A stretch of 64,000 nucleotides of DNA from Bacteroidota bacterium (GTDB taxonomy: Bacteria > Bacteroidota > Bacteroidia > Chitinophagales > Chitinophagaceae): NCBI GenBank assembly GCA_016868815.1, contig VGFQ01000003.1, positions 62,001 to 126,000 of the forward strand, written 5' to 3'. A model generated the notes under the pieces. The model worked only from the letters and a program-made list of their open reading frames with translations, searched no databases and was not told where the DNA came from. A program made the position numbers and the translations under genes. Positions 42,828 through 51,715 of the stretch are shown piece by piece; position 1 is the first letter of the stretch; each line of letters begins with the position of its first letter.

Positions 42828-44630
42828 ATGCGGTATCAGCGGCATATCAAATGGTGGATCGTCTGTTGTTGCTGGTGGGGCTCGGTGGAGCTCCAGGGGC
42901 AGACGGCCTATTCGGTCGTCTGGCATCCGGCGGGTGAAGATACGCTACCCATGCTGCGTGGCAGAGCCCTTCGCTCCTCCTTCCGCGACCAGGTAGAGTG
43001 TGAGGCATGGCTGCAGGGGCTGGTGACCGAGCTGCAGCAGACGGGCCGGTTGGAGGCCTCGCTCGACAGCTTTCATTTTTTCTCTGCCGAAGTGCATGTG
43101 TGGCTGCATACCGGGCCGGTGTATGTATGGTCCGCCTTTGAATGGCCAAAAGAGCTGCGGCCCTGGCTGGAGGCGGGTGGCTGGGATTTTCGTCCGATGC
43201 CCGGGCAAGCGGTCGATTTTTCGGCCTTGCGACGCTGTACGGAGCGATGGCTTTCATGGATGGACGATAACGGCTATCCCTTTGCATCGGTCGCGCTCGA
43301 CAGCCTGCGCACTTCGGTGGGGGTACTCCGTGGGAGCCTACGGGTCGAGACGGGTCCATTGTACCACATCGACAGCCTGGTGGTGACGGGGGCGGTCGCC
43401 ATCCGTCGAAACTATCTGGAGCGGTATCTGGGGATTGCAGCTGGCAGTCTGTACCGCAAGGATCGGTTAGAACAGATCGACCGCCGGTTGGCGGAGCTTG
43501 GCTTTTTGCAGGCCGCAGCCCCCTGGTCGCTCACGATGGTTGGCACGGGCGCCACGCTTAACCTGTTTCTGGAGTCCCGGAAGGTCAGCCAGGTCAATGT
43601 GCTGGCCGGCCTCATGCCGGACAATGTGCAGACAGGGGGCAAGCTCTTGTTGACCGGCGAGGCATATGCCGACCTGCGCAATGCCTTTGGCATGGGCGAG
43701 CGCCTGATGGCCAACTGGCAGCAGATTCAGTATCGTTCGCCCCGGCTGCGGATCTCCTATCAGCAGCCATACCTCTTCGGCAGCGCTCTGGGGCTGGACC
43801 TTCAGCTCGACCTGCTTCGGAAGGATAGCTCCTATCTGACCATACAGGCAGGCGCCGGGTTGCAGTTCCTGAACACGGCCCGTCAGTCGGGCCGCATCGG
43901 CTACCAGCTGCTGTCTACTCGCTTGTTGGACGTCGACACGCTTTGGATACGGGAGCGGAGGGCTTTGCCAGACTTCAACGATGCGGTGAATCACCTGGTC
44001 GACTTGGAGTACAGGTATGTCGGGACGGATGACCGGTTGCGTCCTCGCCGCGGCCTGGAGGGGATGGTCTCGGCGGCGGCCGGACTACGCCGGGTGCGGC
44101 CACACCCCTCCGTCGTATCCCTATCCAAGGATGCGGCAGGCAGACCTTTCGATTTCGGGGCATTATACGAGACAATGGGCCGGGGCCGACCGGTGGGGCG
44201 CCTACGGGCGATGGCCTCGCAGTTTCTGCCCATCGGCCGACAGTCGGTCTTTCGGCTCGGTGTGCAGGCCGGGGTGGTCTTCTCCGGGGAGGTCTTCCGC
44301 AACGAGGTCTTTCAGGTCGGAGGGCTGCGGACCCTGCGGGGCTTCGATGAGGAGAGTCTATTTGCCTCGCAGTATGGCATCCTGACTGCAGAATATCGGC
44401 TGCTGACGGGAGGACGTTCATATTTCTATGCGTTTGCAGATGCGGGCCGGGTGCATTGCAAGGCCTGGCAGTCTGATAGTCGCGCTGACTGCCTGGGGGT
44501 CGGGCTGGGGTTGGTGTTGGAGACTCGGGCAGGCCTGCTGAACCTTGCCTATGCCCTAGGGAAACGAGACGGGCTGCCTACAGATCCCCGCCAGGCGAAA
44601 ATCCATATCGGACTGACGGGTCTGTTCTGA
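42828..44630 (+). CDS. BamA/TamA-like outer membrane beta-barrel protein
   Basis: A 600-residue protein starting MRYQRHIKWW with a signal peptide to about residue 25 (GSVELQGQ). The N-terminal half has one or two POTRA-like units; the clear one is YHIDSLVVTGAVAIRRNYLE, then GSLYRKDRLEQIDRRLAELGFLQ near 175-225. The C-terminal half is a 16-stranded Omp85 barrel with the VRGF-type loop motif FQVGGLRTLRGFDEESLF near 500, ending RQAKIHIGLTGLF with a terminal Phe. It is too short for BamA and lacks the two-partner-secretion FhaC plug, so it is closest to TamA or other Omp85 proteins. Partner tamB was not seen in the window. Confidence 0.8.
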   Translation: MRYQRHIKWWIVCCCWWGSVELQGQTAYSVVWHPAGEDTLPMLRGRALRSSFRDQVECEAWLQGLVTELQQTGRLEASLDSFHFFSAEVHVWLHTGPVYVWSAFEWPKELRPWLEAGGWDFRPMPGQAVDFSALRRCTERWLSWMDDNGYPFASVALDSLRTSVGVLRGSLRVETGPLYHIDSLVVTGAVAIRRNYLERYLGIAAGSLYRKDRLEQIDRRLAELGFLQAAAPWSLTMVGTGATLNLFLESRKVSQVNVLAGLMPDNVQTGGKLLLTGEAYADLRNAFGMGERLMANWQQIQYRSPRLRISYQQPYLFGSALGLDLQLDLLRKDSSYLTIQAGAGLQFLNTARQSGRIGYQLLSTRLLDVDTLWIRERRALPDFNDAVNHLVDLEYRYVGTDDRLRPRRGLEGMVSAAAGLRRVRPHPSVVSLSKDAAGRPFDFGALYETMGRGRPVGRLRAMASQFLPIGRQSVFRLGVQAGVVFSGEVFRNEVFQVGGLRTLRGFDEESLFASQYGILTAEYRLLTGGRSYFYAFADAGRVHCKAWQSDSRADCLGVGLGLVLETRAGLLNLAYALGKRDGLPTDPRQAKIHIGLTGLF

Positions 44631-44677
44631 GGCTTCAGGGTACGGTCAGCTTGCGGTATTTTGCAGCCATCAGGAAC

Positions 44678-45625
44678 ATGCTGAAATATCTGATCATATG
44701 GTTGGGGCTGCTATTTTGCGGACCAGGCTTCGCGCAGGATAGCCTGCAAGGACGGATGCCAGATACCGCCCGGAGTCCGACGTTGACCATTGGTTCCGAC
44801 CTACTGGCCTCGGAGGGCATCACTGACAGCACCCTTCGACGACGGTTGACCGATTTCACCCTAATGCCTGCCGCGTGTCGTACCTATGGTCCACAAGTAG
44901 GGGGGTATATGGAAGCCCATCCCTATTTTCCATGGCTGGCCAAGCCAGTGCTGTGGATGGCTCATGAGCACCGACCTGTCAGATTAGACTGGTTGTTTTA
45001 TGCCTTGTTGGCTTGCCTAGCATACCTAGGTCTGCTCCGGCGCGGGTTCCCCAAATATTTTTCAGACTTATGGGTGGCTTTCTTCGACATGGCCATCCGG
45101 CAGAGTCAGATCCGGGAACAGATGTCTCGCCAGGCCATCCCATCCCAGTTGATAAACCTTCTGTTCTTTATCAACACGGCCTTGTTTCTTATTTTGGTAT
45201 CCTCAGGGCTTGGTATCCCGACATTCTTGGGCGCAGGACCCCAGCTGGCCGCCTGGTTGCTGACCTTAGCTGTCCTTTATGGGCTCAAATACTTGTCCAT
45301 TCGATGTGTAGGCTGGCTGTCTGGAAGGCATACAGAGGCCCAGCATTATATGTTCATCGTCATGATGGTCAACAAAGTACTGGGGATGCTCCTAATCCCG
45401 TTGAACATCTTTCTGGCCTTCCGTGGGCCCGACCAGCGGGATATCATCTTGGTTTTTGCCATTGGCATTGTGGGCGTCCTGGCTCTCTATCGCTTCCTTC
45501 GCTGTTTTGAATTTGTGCACCGCGAGCTTCGGGTCGACTTTCTACCCTACCTGCTTTTCTTCGGTTCCTTTGAAGTCATGCCCATACTCGTTATCGGAAA
45601 GGTGCTATTCGGTCTTTTTCCCTGA
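44678..45625 (+). CDS. DUF4271 domain membrane protein
   Basis: About 315 residues from MLKYLIIWLG, with a signal peptide or first helix (IIWLGLLFCGPGFAQ), then a periplasmic part of about 80 residues and seven hydrophobic helices (for example LDWLFYALLACLAYLGLL and LINLLFFINTALFLILVSSGLG). The pattern and the gene order, directly upstream of hemD, match the DUF4271 family of Bacteroidota. No biochemical role is established. The gap to hemD contains a good promoter. Confidence 0.85.
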   Translation: MLKYLIIWLGLLFCGPGFAQDSLQGRMPDTARSPTLTIGSDLLASEGITDSTLRRRLTDFTLMPAACRTYGPQVGGYMEAHPYFPWLAKPVLWMAHEHRPVRLDWLFYALLACLAYLGLLRRGFPKYFSDLWVAFFDMAIRQSQIREQMSRQAIPSQLINLLFFINTALFLILVSSGLGIPTFLGAGPQLAAWLLTLAVLYGLKYLSIRCVGWLSGRHTEAQHYMFIVMMVNKVLGMLLIPLNIFLAFRGPDQRDIILVFAIGIVGVLALYRFLRCFEFVHRELRVDFLPYLLFFGSFEVMPILVIGKVLFGLFP

Positions 45626-45640
45626 ATTCTTGTAATTTTG
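45615..45640 (+). promoter_or_regulatory. Promoter upstream of hemD
   Basis: TAATTTTG at 45633-45640 is a perfect -7 box; TTTTTC lies about 14-18 bases upstream. Transcription would begin near 45647, only four bases before the first ATG (45651), which favours the second ATG at 45684 as the true start of hemD. Confidence 0.5.
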
Positions 45641-45683
45641 CACCATCCTGATGGCAAAGAACGGACACAGCAAGGGTACCCTT

Positions 45684-46448
45684 ATGGGCAAAAAGATCCG
45701 GAAGATACTAATAACCCAGCCCCGGCCAGAATCGGACCGTTCTCCATATTTCGAGCTGGCCCGCAAGTTTCAGGTGCAGATGGACTTCCACCCTTTTATT
45801 AATCTAGAACCTGTGCTGGCAAAGGATTTTAGAAGGCAAAAAGTGGATATTGCCACCTATACGAGCGTCATTTTCACCAGCCGCAATGCCATCGACCATT
45901 ATTTCCGCATCTGCGAAGAGCTGAAAGTACCCATCTCCCAGGATGCAAAGTATTTCTGCATTTCGGAGGCCGTCGCGCTCTACCTCCAGAAATTCATCCT
46001 CTACCGAAAGCGCAAAGTTTTTTTTGGGTCCGAGGGCACCAATCGGAGTCTGTTTGAAGTGATCAATCGCCATAAGACCCATGAGCGCTTCCTCTACCCC
46101 TGCTCAGAAAATCAGCAAGACAATGAAATCGTGAACTGGCTAAAAGCGAGCCTGTGCGATTTCTCCACCCCGTTTCTGTACCGGACCATCAGCAACGACC
46201 TACGCCACCTGCCTGTCGAGCAAGACTTCGATGTCATTTGTTTCTTTACCCCCAGCGGCGTCAAAAGCCTGTTCGACAATTTCCCCACCTTCTCCCCGAA
46301 TGGTAAGTTCATCGGCGCCTTCGGAAATAACACCTCCCGGGCGATCGAAGATGCCGGGCTCAACTTGCATATCAAGGCGCCTGACCCAGAGGTGCCCTCC
46401 ATGGTCGCCGCACTGGACCGGTTTCTAAAAGAGATGAACGGCCCCTGA
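45684..46448 (+). CDS. hemD: Uroporphyrinogen-III synthase
   Basis: Cytosolic enzyme closing the tetrapyrrole ring with D-ring inversion on the way to heme. About 254 residues from MGKKIRKILITQPRPE; the family normally begins in this way (KKILVSQPKPE). Landmarks: SPYFELARKFQVQMDFHPFI, VIFTSRNAIDHYFRICEEL near 70-90, FLYPCSENQQDNEIVNWLK, and DVICFFTPSGVKSLFDNFPTF near 180-200. The two-lobed HEM4 fold is complete. The upstream ATG at 45651 would add MAKNGHSKGTL; the promoter position speaks against it. Confidence 0.88.
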   Translation: MGKKIRKILITQPRPESDRSPYFELARKFQVQMDFHPFINLEPVLAKDFRRQKVDIATYTSVIFTSRNAIDHYFRICEELKVPISQDAKYFCISEAVALYLQKFILYRKRKVFFGSEGTNRSLFEVINRHKTHERFLYPCSENQQDNEIVNWLKASLCDFSTPFLYRTISNDLRHLPVEQDFDVICFFTPSGVKSLFDNFPTFSPNGKFIGAFGNNTSRAIEDAGLNLHIKAPDPEVPSMVAALDRFLKEMNGP

Positions 46449-46718
46449 CCTTGCCCCGGCCATTTTCCACCTGTAGGACCCATGGGACCATCCATATGAT
46501 GATTTTTTTGCAAAATGGCATAGATTTTGGTGAATAATCATTTCGGCTTGCCATGGTCTCCCATGTCCCTCCCTTGCAGGTACTAAAAACAAGGGGGTAG
46601 AAATGCAATATGAGGGGCACAATGGCGTTTCCAATGCGTCAAGTTGGGTGAACCCGGCTGGCCCGATCGACGAACCAAGCAAATACTAAATAAATTGCTC
46701 CTGATAACTGAATACTAG
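46449..46718. other. hemD-gldK intergenic region, no gene seen
   Basis: A 270-base gap. It includes TAGATTTTG near 46519, a possible -7 box on the plus strand about 190 bases before gldK, and an AT-rich stretch just before the gldK start. No coding frame or recognised RNA was found; it probably carries the gldKLMN promoter and a long leader. Confidence 0.4.
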
Positions 46719-48023
46719 ATGTTTATGATCAGTAAGAATCTTTTGTCCAGCGTGCTTGGGGTCGGTATTTTGGCCATGACCCTAGCCAGTTGCAGCAGGT
46801 CTGGAAACACCAGGGGTGTGATCAACGATGGCCAACTGCATGGGATATCCGCCCCTGCCCGCTATGTGCCATGGACCCCTCTGGGCATGGCTTACATTGC
46901 TGCCGGTACCTTCCATATGGGTCCAAGCGATGAAGACGTCAGCTATGCCTTTACTTCTCGCAACAGGCAAATTTCCATCAATGGATTCTGGATGGATGAG
47001 ACCGAGGTGTCCAACAACGAATATCGCCAGTTTGTATATCGGGTCCGGGATTCCATCGCTGCTACCATTTTGAATTACAAAAAGAAGGGTGCCGACGGCG
47101 GGGAGATCATCGATTGGAAGAAGGCATCCAACATCAAATGGAATGACACCAAGATGATGGAGCAGCTCAATGCCATGCTGGTCACGCCGGACAACCGGAT
47201 CTTTGGAAAGAAGGAAATAGACCCCCAAAAACTGGTGTATCGGTCTGAGATATTCGACTTCAAAGAGGCCGCTCGCCGGGAAAATGCCAACAAACCCCGT
47301 TCTCAGTTTATTGTGAAGAAAGATGTACGAATCTATCCGGATACGTTGGTCTGGGTACGGGACTTCGCCTATTCTTACAACGAGCCGATGTCCAAGCGAT
47401 ATTTCTCACATGCAGCGTATGGCAACTACCCGGTGGTAGGCGTCAACTGGAAGCAGGCGACGGCTTTTTGCGAGTGGCGGACCCAGTACCTCAACTCCTA
47501 TTTTGAAGAGCAAAAGCGTCAACCGGAATCCGACTTCCGTCTTCCGACAGAGGCAGAATGGGAGTATGCTGCCCGGGGTGGCCGTTCCCAGGCTCCCTAT
47601 CCCTGGGGTGGGTATTACATGCGTAACAAGAAGGGATGCCTTCTGGCCAATGCCAAGCCGGGCCGAGGCAACTATGCGGAAGATGGTGGTTTCTACACGG
47701 TACGGGTCGATTCATATTGGCCAAATGAGCGGGGGCTCTACAACATGGCAGGCAACGTCGCAGAATGGACGTCTTCCCTGTACTCTGAGGGATCTTACAA
47801 CTTCCAGCACGACATGAATCCTGACATCCGGCTCAATGCCAAAGACAATGCACCTCCCCGGATGAAGCGTAAAGTAGTGCGCGGCGGCAGCTGGAAGGAT
47901 GTCGCCTACTACCTCCAGACCAGCACCCGGGCCTTCGAATATCAGGATACGGCTAAGTCGTACATCGGCTTCAGGTGTGTGATTGATCTGGCACCTGCCA
48001 ATCCAAAGAAGAAAGGGTTCTGA
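46719..48023 (+). CDS. gldK: Gliding motility/type IX secretion lipoprotein GldK (PorK)
   Basis: Outer-membrane-attached lipoprotein that forms the periplasmic ring of the type IX secretion system with GldN. It has 434 residues: signal peptide with lipobox LASCSRSG (Cys near 24), then a formylglycine-generating-enzyme (SUMF1) fold with PLGMAYIAAGTFHMGPSDED, GFWMDETEVSNNEYRQFVYRV, NYPVVGVNWKQATAFCEWRT, FRLPTEAEWEYAARGG, NMAGNVAEWTSSLY and VVRGGSWKDVAYYLQTSTRA. It lacks the paired copper-binding cysteines of real sulfatase maturases, so it should not be taken as the maturase for the sulfatases here. First gene of the gldKLMN block. Confidence 0.95.
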   Translation: MFMISKNLLSSVLGVGILAMTLASCSRSGNTRGVINDGQLHGISAPARYVPWTPLGMAYIAAGTFHMGPSDEDVSYAFTSRNRQISINGFWMDETEVSNNEYRQFVYRVRDSIAATILNYKKKGADGGEIIDWKKASNIKWNDTKMMEQLNAMLVTPDNRIFGKKEIDPQKLVYRSEIFDFKEAARRENANKPRSQFIVKKDVRIYPDTLVWVRDFAYSYNEPMSKRYFSHAAYGNYPVVGVNWKQATAFCEWRTQYLNSYFEEQKRQPESDFRLPTEAEWEYAARGGRSQAPYPWGGYYMRNKKGCLLANAKPGRGNYAEDGGFYTVRVDSYWPNERGLYNMAGNVAEWTSSLYSEGSYNFQHDMNPDIRLNAKDNAPPRMKRKVVRGGSWKDVAYYLQTSTRAFEYQDTAKSYIGFRCVIDLAPANPKKKGF

Positions 48024-48096
48024 TCTATATTTTGAGAATGCAATATTATCCATCACGTTATCCATCATCCACCTAAAAACTCAAATATTTAATACC

Positions 48097-48855
48097 ATGG
48101 CTGGTACATCCAAGAAAACAGAAAAATATGTCAATATCATCGTCTGCGTCGGTGCTGCCGTCGTGATTTTCGGTGCATGGGCTAAGATCCTTCACAAGTC
48201 GTTCGCAGACGTTATGCTGACGATCGGTCTGATCACGGAAGCCTGCATCTTTCTCGTCTATGCGTTCCTACCCCCTCCCGGCCAGGAGATGGCTGCGTTG
48301 ATTGATGCATTACCAAAGAAAAAGCCTGAACCCGACAGCCCCATGAAGGCCTTCGATGAGATGATGCGTGAGGCAGAGATCAGTCCCTCTAACCTGAAAA
48401 AGCTCAATGAGAATTTCACCCAGCTGGGCGTCACCCTGGATGGCTTGAAAGGCATTGCCGATGCTTCTACGGCCACGAACAACTATGCCAAGACGACCCA
48501 AGAGGCTACTTCCTCCATGATCGCTCTCAAAACGTCTTATGATAACGCTGCTAAAACGGTAGGTCATTTCAATGAGGCAACTAATAGCACCAAAGGTTTT
48601 CACGAGCAGGTGCAGTCGCTGACCCGTAACCTCAGCTCCCTCAACACCATCTATGAGCTGGAACTGCAAGACACCAATAATCACCTCAAAGCGATGAATA
48701 ATTACTACACCAATCTGGTGGCAGCTTCCCAGGTCATGCAGGGAAGTGTGGGCGATGCACAGAAGGCACAAGAGCAGATTGCGCTGCTGGCAAAGAATCT
48801 GGGCAGTCTGAACAGCGTGTATGGCAACATGCTGGCAGCCATGCAGGCACGCTAA
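48097..48855 (+). CDS. gldL: Gliding motility/type IX secretion motor protein GldL (PorL)
   Basis: Inner-membrane motor protein that with GldM couples the proton gradient to type IX secretion and gliding. It has 252 residues. Two N-terminal helices (VNIIVCVGAAVVIFGAWAKI and ADVMLTIGLITEACIFLVYAF) include the conserved Lys-Ile-Leu-His and Glu (ITEACIF) region implicated in proton passage. The long cytoplasmic part is helical with coiled-coil character (EQVQSLTRNLSSLNTIYELE, LKAMNNYYTNLV). Start chosen at MAGTSKKTEKY, 73 bases after gldK. Confidence 0.95.
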   Translation: MAGTSKKTEKYVNIIVCVGAAVVIFGAWAKILHKSFADVMLTIGLITEACIFLVYAFLPPPGQEMAALIDALPKKKPEPDSPMKAFDEMMREAEISPSNLKKLNENFTQLGVTLDGLKGIADASTATNNYAKTTQEATSSMIALKTSYDNAAKTVGHFNEATNSTKGFHEQVQSLTRNLSSLNTIYELELQDTNNHLKAMNNYYTNLVAASQVMQGSVGDAQKAQEQIALLAKNLGSLNSVYGNMLAAMQAR

Positions 48856-48940
48856 CCGCGGTTCCCCTCAGGGGTGTCTGTATCGCATCTGTAAGTCATC
48901 TATAATAGAATCCGAAAGAAAGTACAAACAATACTGAGAA

Positions 48941-50491
48941 ATGGCACTACCCAAAGAGCCGAGGCAGAAAATGATCAACATGATGTACCTCGTGTTGACG
49001 GCCCTACTCGCACTGAATGTGTCGTCCGAGATCATCAATGCCTTCAAGGTGGTGGACAATAGCCTGAACCAGTCCAACCGAGTGCTAACCCAGTCTACAG
49101 AGTCCATTTACACAAACTTTGAAGAGCTGCTGAAAGATCCGAAGACTTCCGAGAAGGCCGCCATCTGGAAACCCAAGGTCGACCAGGCAAAGGTAATCTC
49201 CCAAAAAGTATCTGCAGAGATCGACCAGTACAAGACGCAACTCATGAAGGAGGCCGAATACGACCCGACTTCAGAGAACACCAAAGGAGAAGACGACCTG
49301 GATGCAGCCACCCGCCTCTTTGATACCAAAGGGGCCGGCAAGGCATTGTACACGTCTCTGGATCGATATAAGAAATCGATCCTTGCCATTGATCCCGAGA
49401 TTGCGGCAGACCTGGGCGCTAAGCTGCCCTTGAATTTGACCATCCCTAAGTCTGGTGCCGGGAACATTATGACCGGCGACAAAGTCAAGGACTGGACCAA
49501 CAGCCATTTCCATATGACGCCGACCGTGGCAGCCCTCACCATGCTCAGCAAGTTTCAGAACGATGTAAAGAACACAGAGAACATGGTAGCCACCTACTGC
49601 GTTAATCGGGTCGGCTCTGTAAAGATTGTACTGGACAAATTTAAGCCCCTGATCGGGACTAGTTCTACCTACCTGATGCCAGGAGAAGAGATGGTCGTAA
49701 CGGCTGGCCTGGGCGCATTTAATTCATCTGTGAAGCCTACCGTGACCATTGATGGTCGCTCCGTAGCCGTCGACAATGAAGGGGTGGCCGTGTCCGAGTT
49801 CAAGGTAGGGGGCACCGGCGTCCGGAAGTTGAATGTCACTGTCAACTTTATTGATCCCAACACTGGGGAGATGCGAACAGAGTCTAAGACAGTAGAATAT
49901 ACGGTCGGCGCGCCCTCTGGCGTCGCTGTCTCGGCCGACAAAATGAATGTCTTGTACATCGGTGTCGACAACCCGCTGACGATCACAGCCGGCGCTGGTG
50001 CAGAGAAAGTTACGGCCAGCTTCAGCGGAGGCACCGTCTCTAAAGTTTCTGGCAGCAAATACATTGCAAAGCCCAGCTCAGGCGAGACCGGCGAACACAC
50101 CATCAACGTATCGGTAGAAGGCAAGGCGGTCGGCAAGGTCATGTTCCGGGTGAAAAATCTCCCCAACCCCGCTGCCTACGTAGGCAACCTGAAAGTGGGC
50201 ATGGTATCCGCCAGCTCCTTTAAAAACATGGGAGGAGTGATTGCTAAATTGGAGGACTCTGAATTCGACGCACCCTTCGAAGTACTTGGCTATCAGATCG
50301 GTGCCCAGAGTCCAGACATTCCTTTCTATACCCCTATTCAGAACAACGGGCCACGCTGGACAGGGAATGCCCAGGCACTGGTAGAAAAGCTGAAGCCCGG
50401 AGCCCTGGTGGTCATTACGGGCATCCAGGTGAAAGGTCCGGATGGAAAGATACGTACCCTCCCTGGAAGTCTCTCGTACGGCCTTAAATAA
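48941..50491 (+). CDS. gldM: Gliding motility/type IX secretion protein GldM (PorM)
   Basis: Partner of GldL that spans the periplasm to the GldK/GldN ring. It has 516 residues, standard length. The opening ALPKEPRQKMINMMYLVLTA and LLALNVSSEIINAF contains the single inner-membrane helix and is nearly invariant in the family. The periplasmic part has the helical D1 domain (to about 215) and three beta domains, with VDNPLTITAGAGAEKVTASF marking the third and GVIAKLEDSEFDAPFEVLGY and QNNGPRWTGNAQALVEKLKPG the fourth. 85 bases separate it from gldL. Confidence 0.95.
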   Translation: MALPKEPRQKMINMMYLVLTALLALNVSSEIINAFKVVDNSLNQSNRVLTQSTESIYTNFEELLKDPKTSEKAAIWKPKVDQAKVISQKVSAEIDQYKTQLMKEAEYDPTSENTKGEDDLDAATRLFDTKGAGKALYTSLDRYKKSILAIDPEIAADLGAKLPLNLTIPKSGAGNIMTGDKVKDWTNSHFHMTPTVAALTMLSKFQNDVKNTENMVATYCVNRVGSVKIVLDKFKPLIGTSSTYLMPGEEMVVTAGLGAFNSSVKPTVTIDGRSVAVDNEGVAVSEFKVGGTGVRKLNVTVNFIDPNTGEMRTESKTVEYTVGAPSGVAVSADKMNVLYIGVDNPLTITAGAGAEKVTASFSGGTVSKVSGSKYIAKPSSGETGEHTINVSVEGKAVGKVMFRVKNLPNPAAYVGNLKVGMVSASSFKNMGGVIAKLEDSEFDAPFEVLGYQIGAQSPDIPFYTPIQNNGPRWTGNAQALVEKLKPGALVVITGIQVKGPDGKIRTLPGSLSYGLK

Positions 50492-50523
50492 AGCATTGCA
50501 CGATTCAACGACTATCTAAAACC

Positions 50524-51621
50524 ATGCATATGAGATTCCTTTCTGCACGTCTGGCCATGGTAGCCCTGCTCACTGCAGCCATGCTCCAGGTGGATGCACA
50601 GACGACTCGCTCCAAGACGACAAATACCACGCGCAAGCCGACAACGACGGCACGCAAACCCGCCTCTACGACGCGTAAGACCACTGCGCAAAAGACCAAC
50701 ATAAAAGAGACGGATACCAACCTCGTCGTCAAGGCCGTTGACACCATTCCCAAAGTGATAGCACCAGAGCCGCCTCGCGAACTGATCAAGCTAGATACCG
50801 TTAAGAAATCCATGCGGAGTACTTCTTCCCTTGTCCGCAATCCCGAAAAGGACCGTACCCCCTTGGAATATGAACACATCCGGGAGGAAGATGCCACCTA
50901 TGTCCAGACTGTGTGGAGAGAGCTCGACGTGCGGGAGAAGATGAACCAGTCGTTCCGCTATCGAGCTGACGAGGACGATGGCAACCAGCGGTTCATCAAT
51001 ATCCTCCTGACCGCCATCCGGGATGGCGAGATCACTGCTTTTGATGCTGGCATAACCGGCGAAGACGACCGTTTTACAACGCCCATCACCCTCCAGCGGA
51101 TCGGCGAGATCCTTGTCGGTAAATGCAAGACAGAGCAGGTGCCCGATTGGGTGAAAGATCCCTTAGGGCAAAAAGGCATCCTCAAGGATACCACCATCTG
51201 TCCGATGTTCAACCCTGATGACATCGTTAAATATCTGATCAAAGAGGAATGGATTTTCGATAAAGAGTCTTCTAGGATGTTCACGCGGATTAACGGCATT
51301 GCCCCGATCAAAATCTCCGTCGATGAGAATACGGGCATCGTATTAGGAGAAACTCCTGCGTTTTGGGTATACTATCCCGACCTACGACCCATCCTGGCCC
51401 GCCAGGATGTGTACAACAGCAAGAATTCCGGAGGCCGCATGAGCTGGGAGGAATTGTTCGAGAGCCGTTTCTTCGCCAGTAACATCGTGAAGTCTACCAT
51501 CGAGAACCCATTTAATCTGTACATCCGCCAATTTATCAAAGATCCTATCCTGCGCCTCTTGGAAGGTGAAGCCATCAAGGACAAGATCTTTCAGTTCGAG
51601 CAAAACCTCTGGACCTACTAA
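50524..51621 (+). CDS. gldN: Gliding motility/type IX secretion protein GldN (PorN)
   Basis: Periplasmic ring partner of GldK. It has 365 residues: signal peptide (MHMRFLSARLAMVALLTAAM, cleavage near VDAQT), a lysine/threonine-rich low-complexity stretch near 25-60, then the GldN domain with IREEDATYVQTVWRELDVRE, FINILLTAIRDGEITAFD, IKEEWIFDKESSRMFTRING and PDLRPILARQDVYNSKN, all typical. The Thr/Lys stretch (SKTTNTTRKPTTTARKPAS) is longer than usual. Last gene of gldKLMN, followed by a strong hairpin. An ATG two codons in (50530) is equally possible. Confidence 0.94.
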   Translation: MHMRFLSARLAMVALLTAAMLQVDAQTTRSKTTNTTRKPTTTARKPASTTRKTTAQKTNIKETDTNLVVKAVDTIPKVIAPEPPRELIKLDTVKKSMRSTSSLVRNPEKDRTPLEYEHIREEDATYVQTVWRELDVREKMNQSFRYRADEDDGNQRFINILLTAIRDGEITAFDAGITGEDDRFTTPITLQRIGEILVGKCKTEQVPDWVKDPLGQKGILKDTTICPMFNPDDIVKYLIKEEWIFDKESSRMFTRINGIAPIKISVDENTGIVLGETPAFWVYYPDLRPILARQDVYNSKNSGGRMSWEELFESRFFASNIVKSTIENPFNLYIRQFIKDPILRLLEGEAIKDKIFQFEQNLWTY

Positions 51622-51639
51622 TATCGTTCATACAGCCAT

Positions 51640-51690
51640 CCAAGATGCAAAGAAGGCCAGCATACCTTGCTGGCCTTCTTTGCATCTTGG
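51640..51690. terminator. Perfect 23-bp hairpin between gldN and uvrC
   Basis: Left arm 51640-51662 and right arm 51668-51690 are exact reverse complements around a five-base loop (TACCT). It lies 18 bases after the gldN stop and 25 bases after the end of minus-strand uvrC, so it can end both transcripts. It is unusually long for a terminator, and there is no long U tract outside the stem. Confidence 0.8.
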
Positions 51691-51715
51691 ACGGTACCCT
51701 GCGCAACTCAGGGCG

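Noticed and set aside
46719-48023. GldK as the sulfatase-maturing formylglycine-generating enzyme
   Set aside because: It shares the SUMF1 fold but is the first gene of gldKLMN, is a lipoprotein and lacks the active-site cysteine pair of true maturases.
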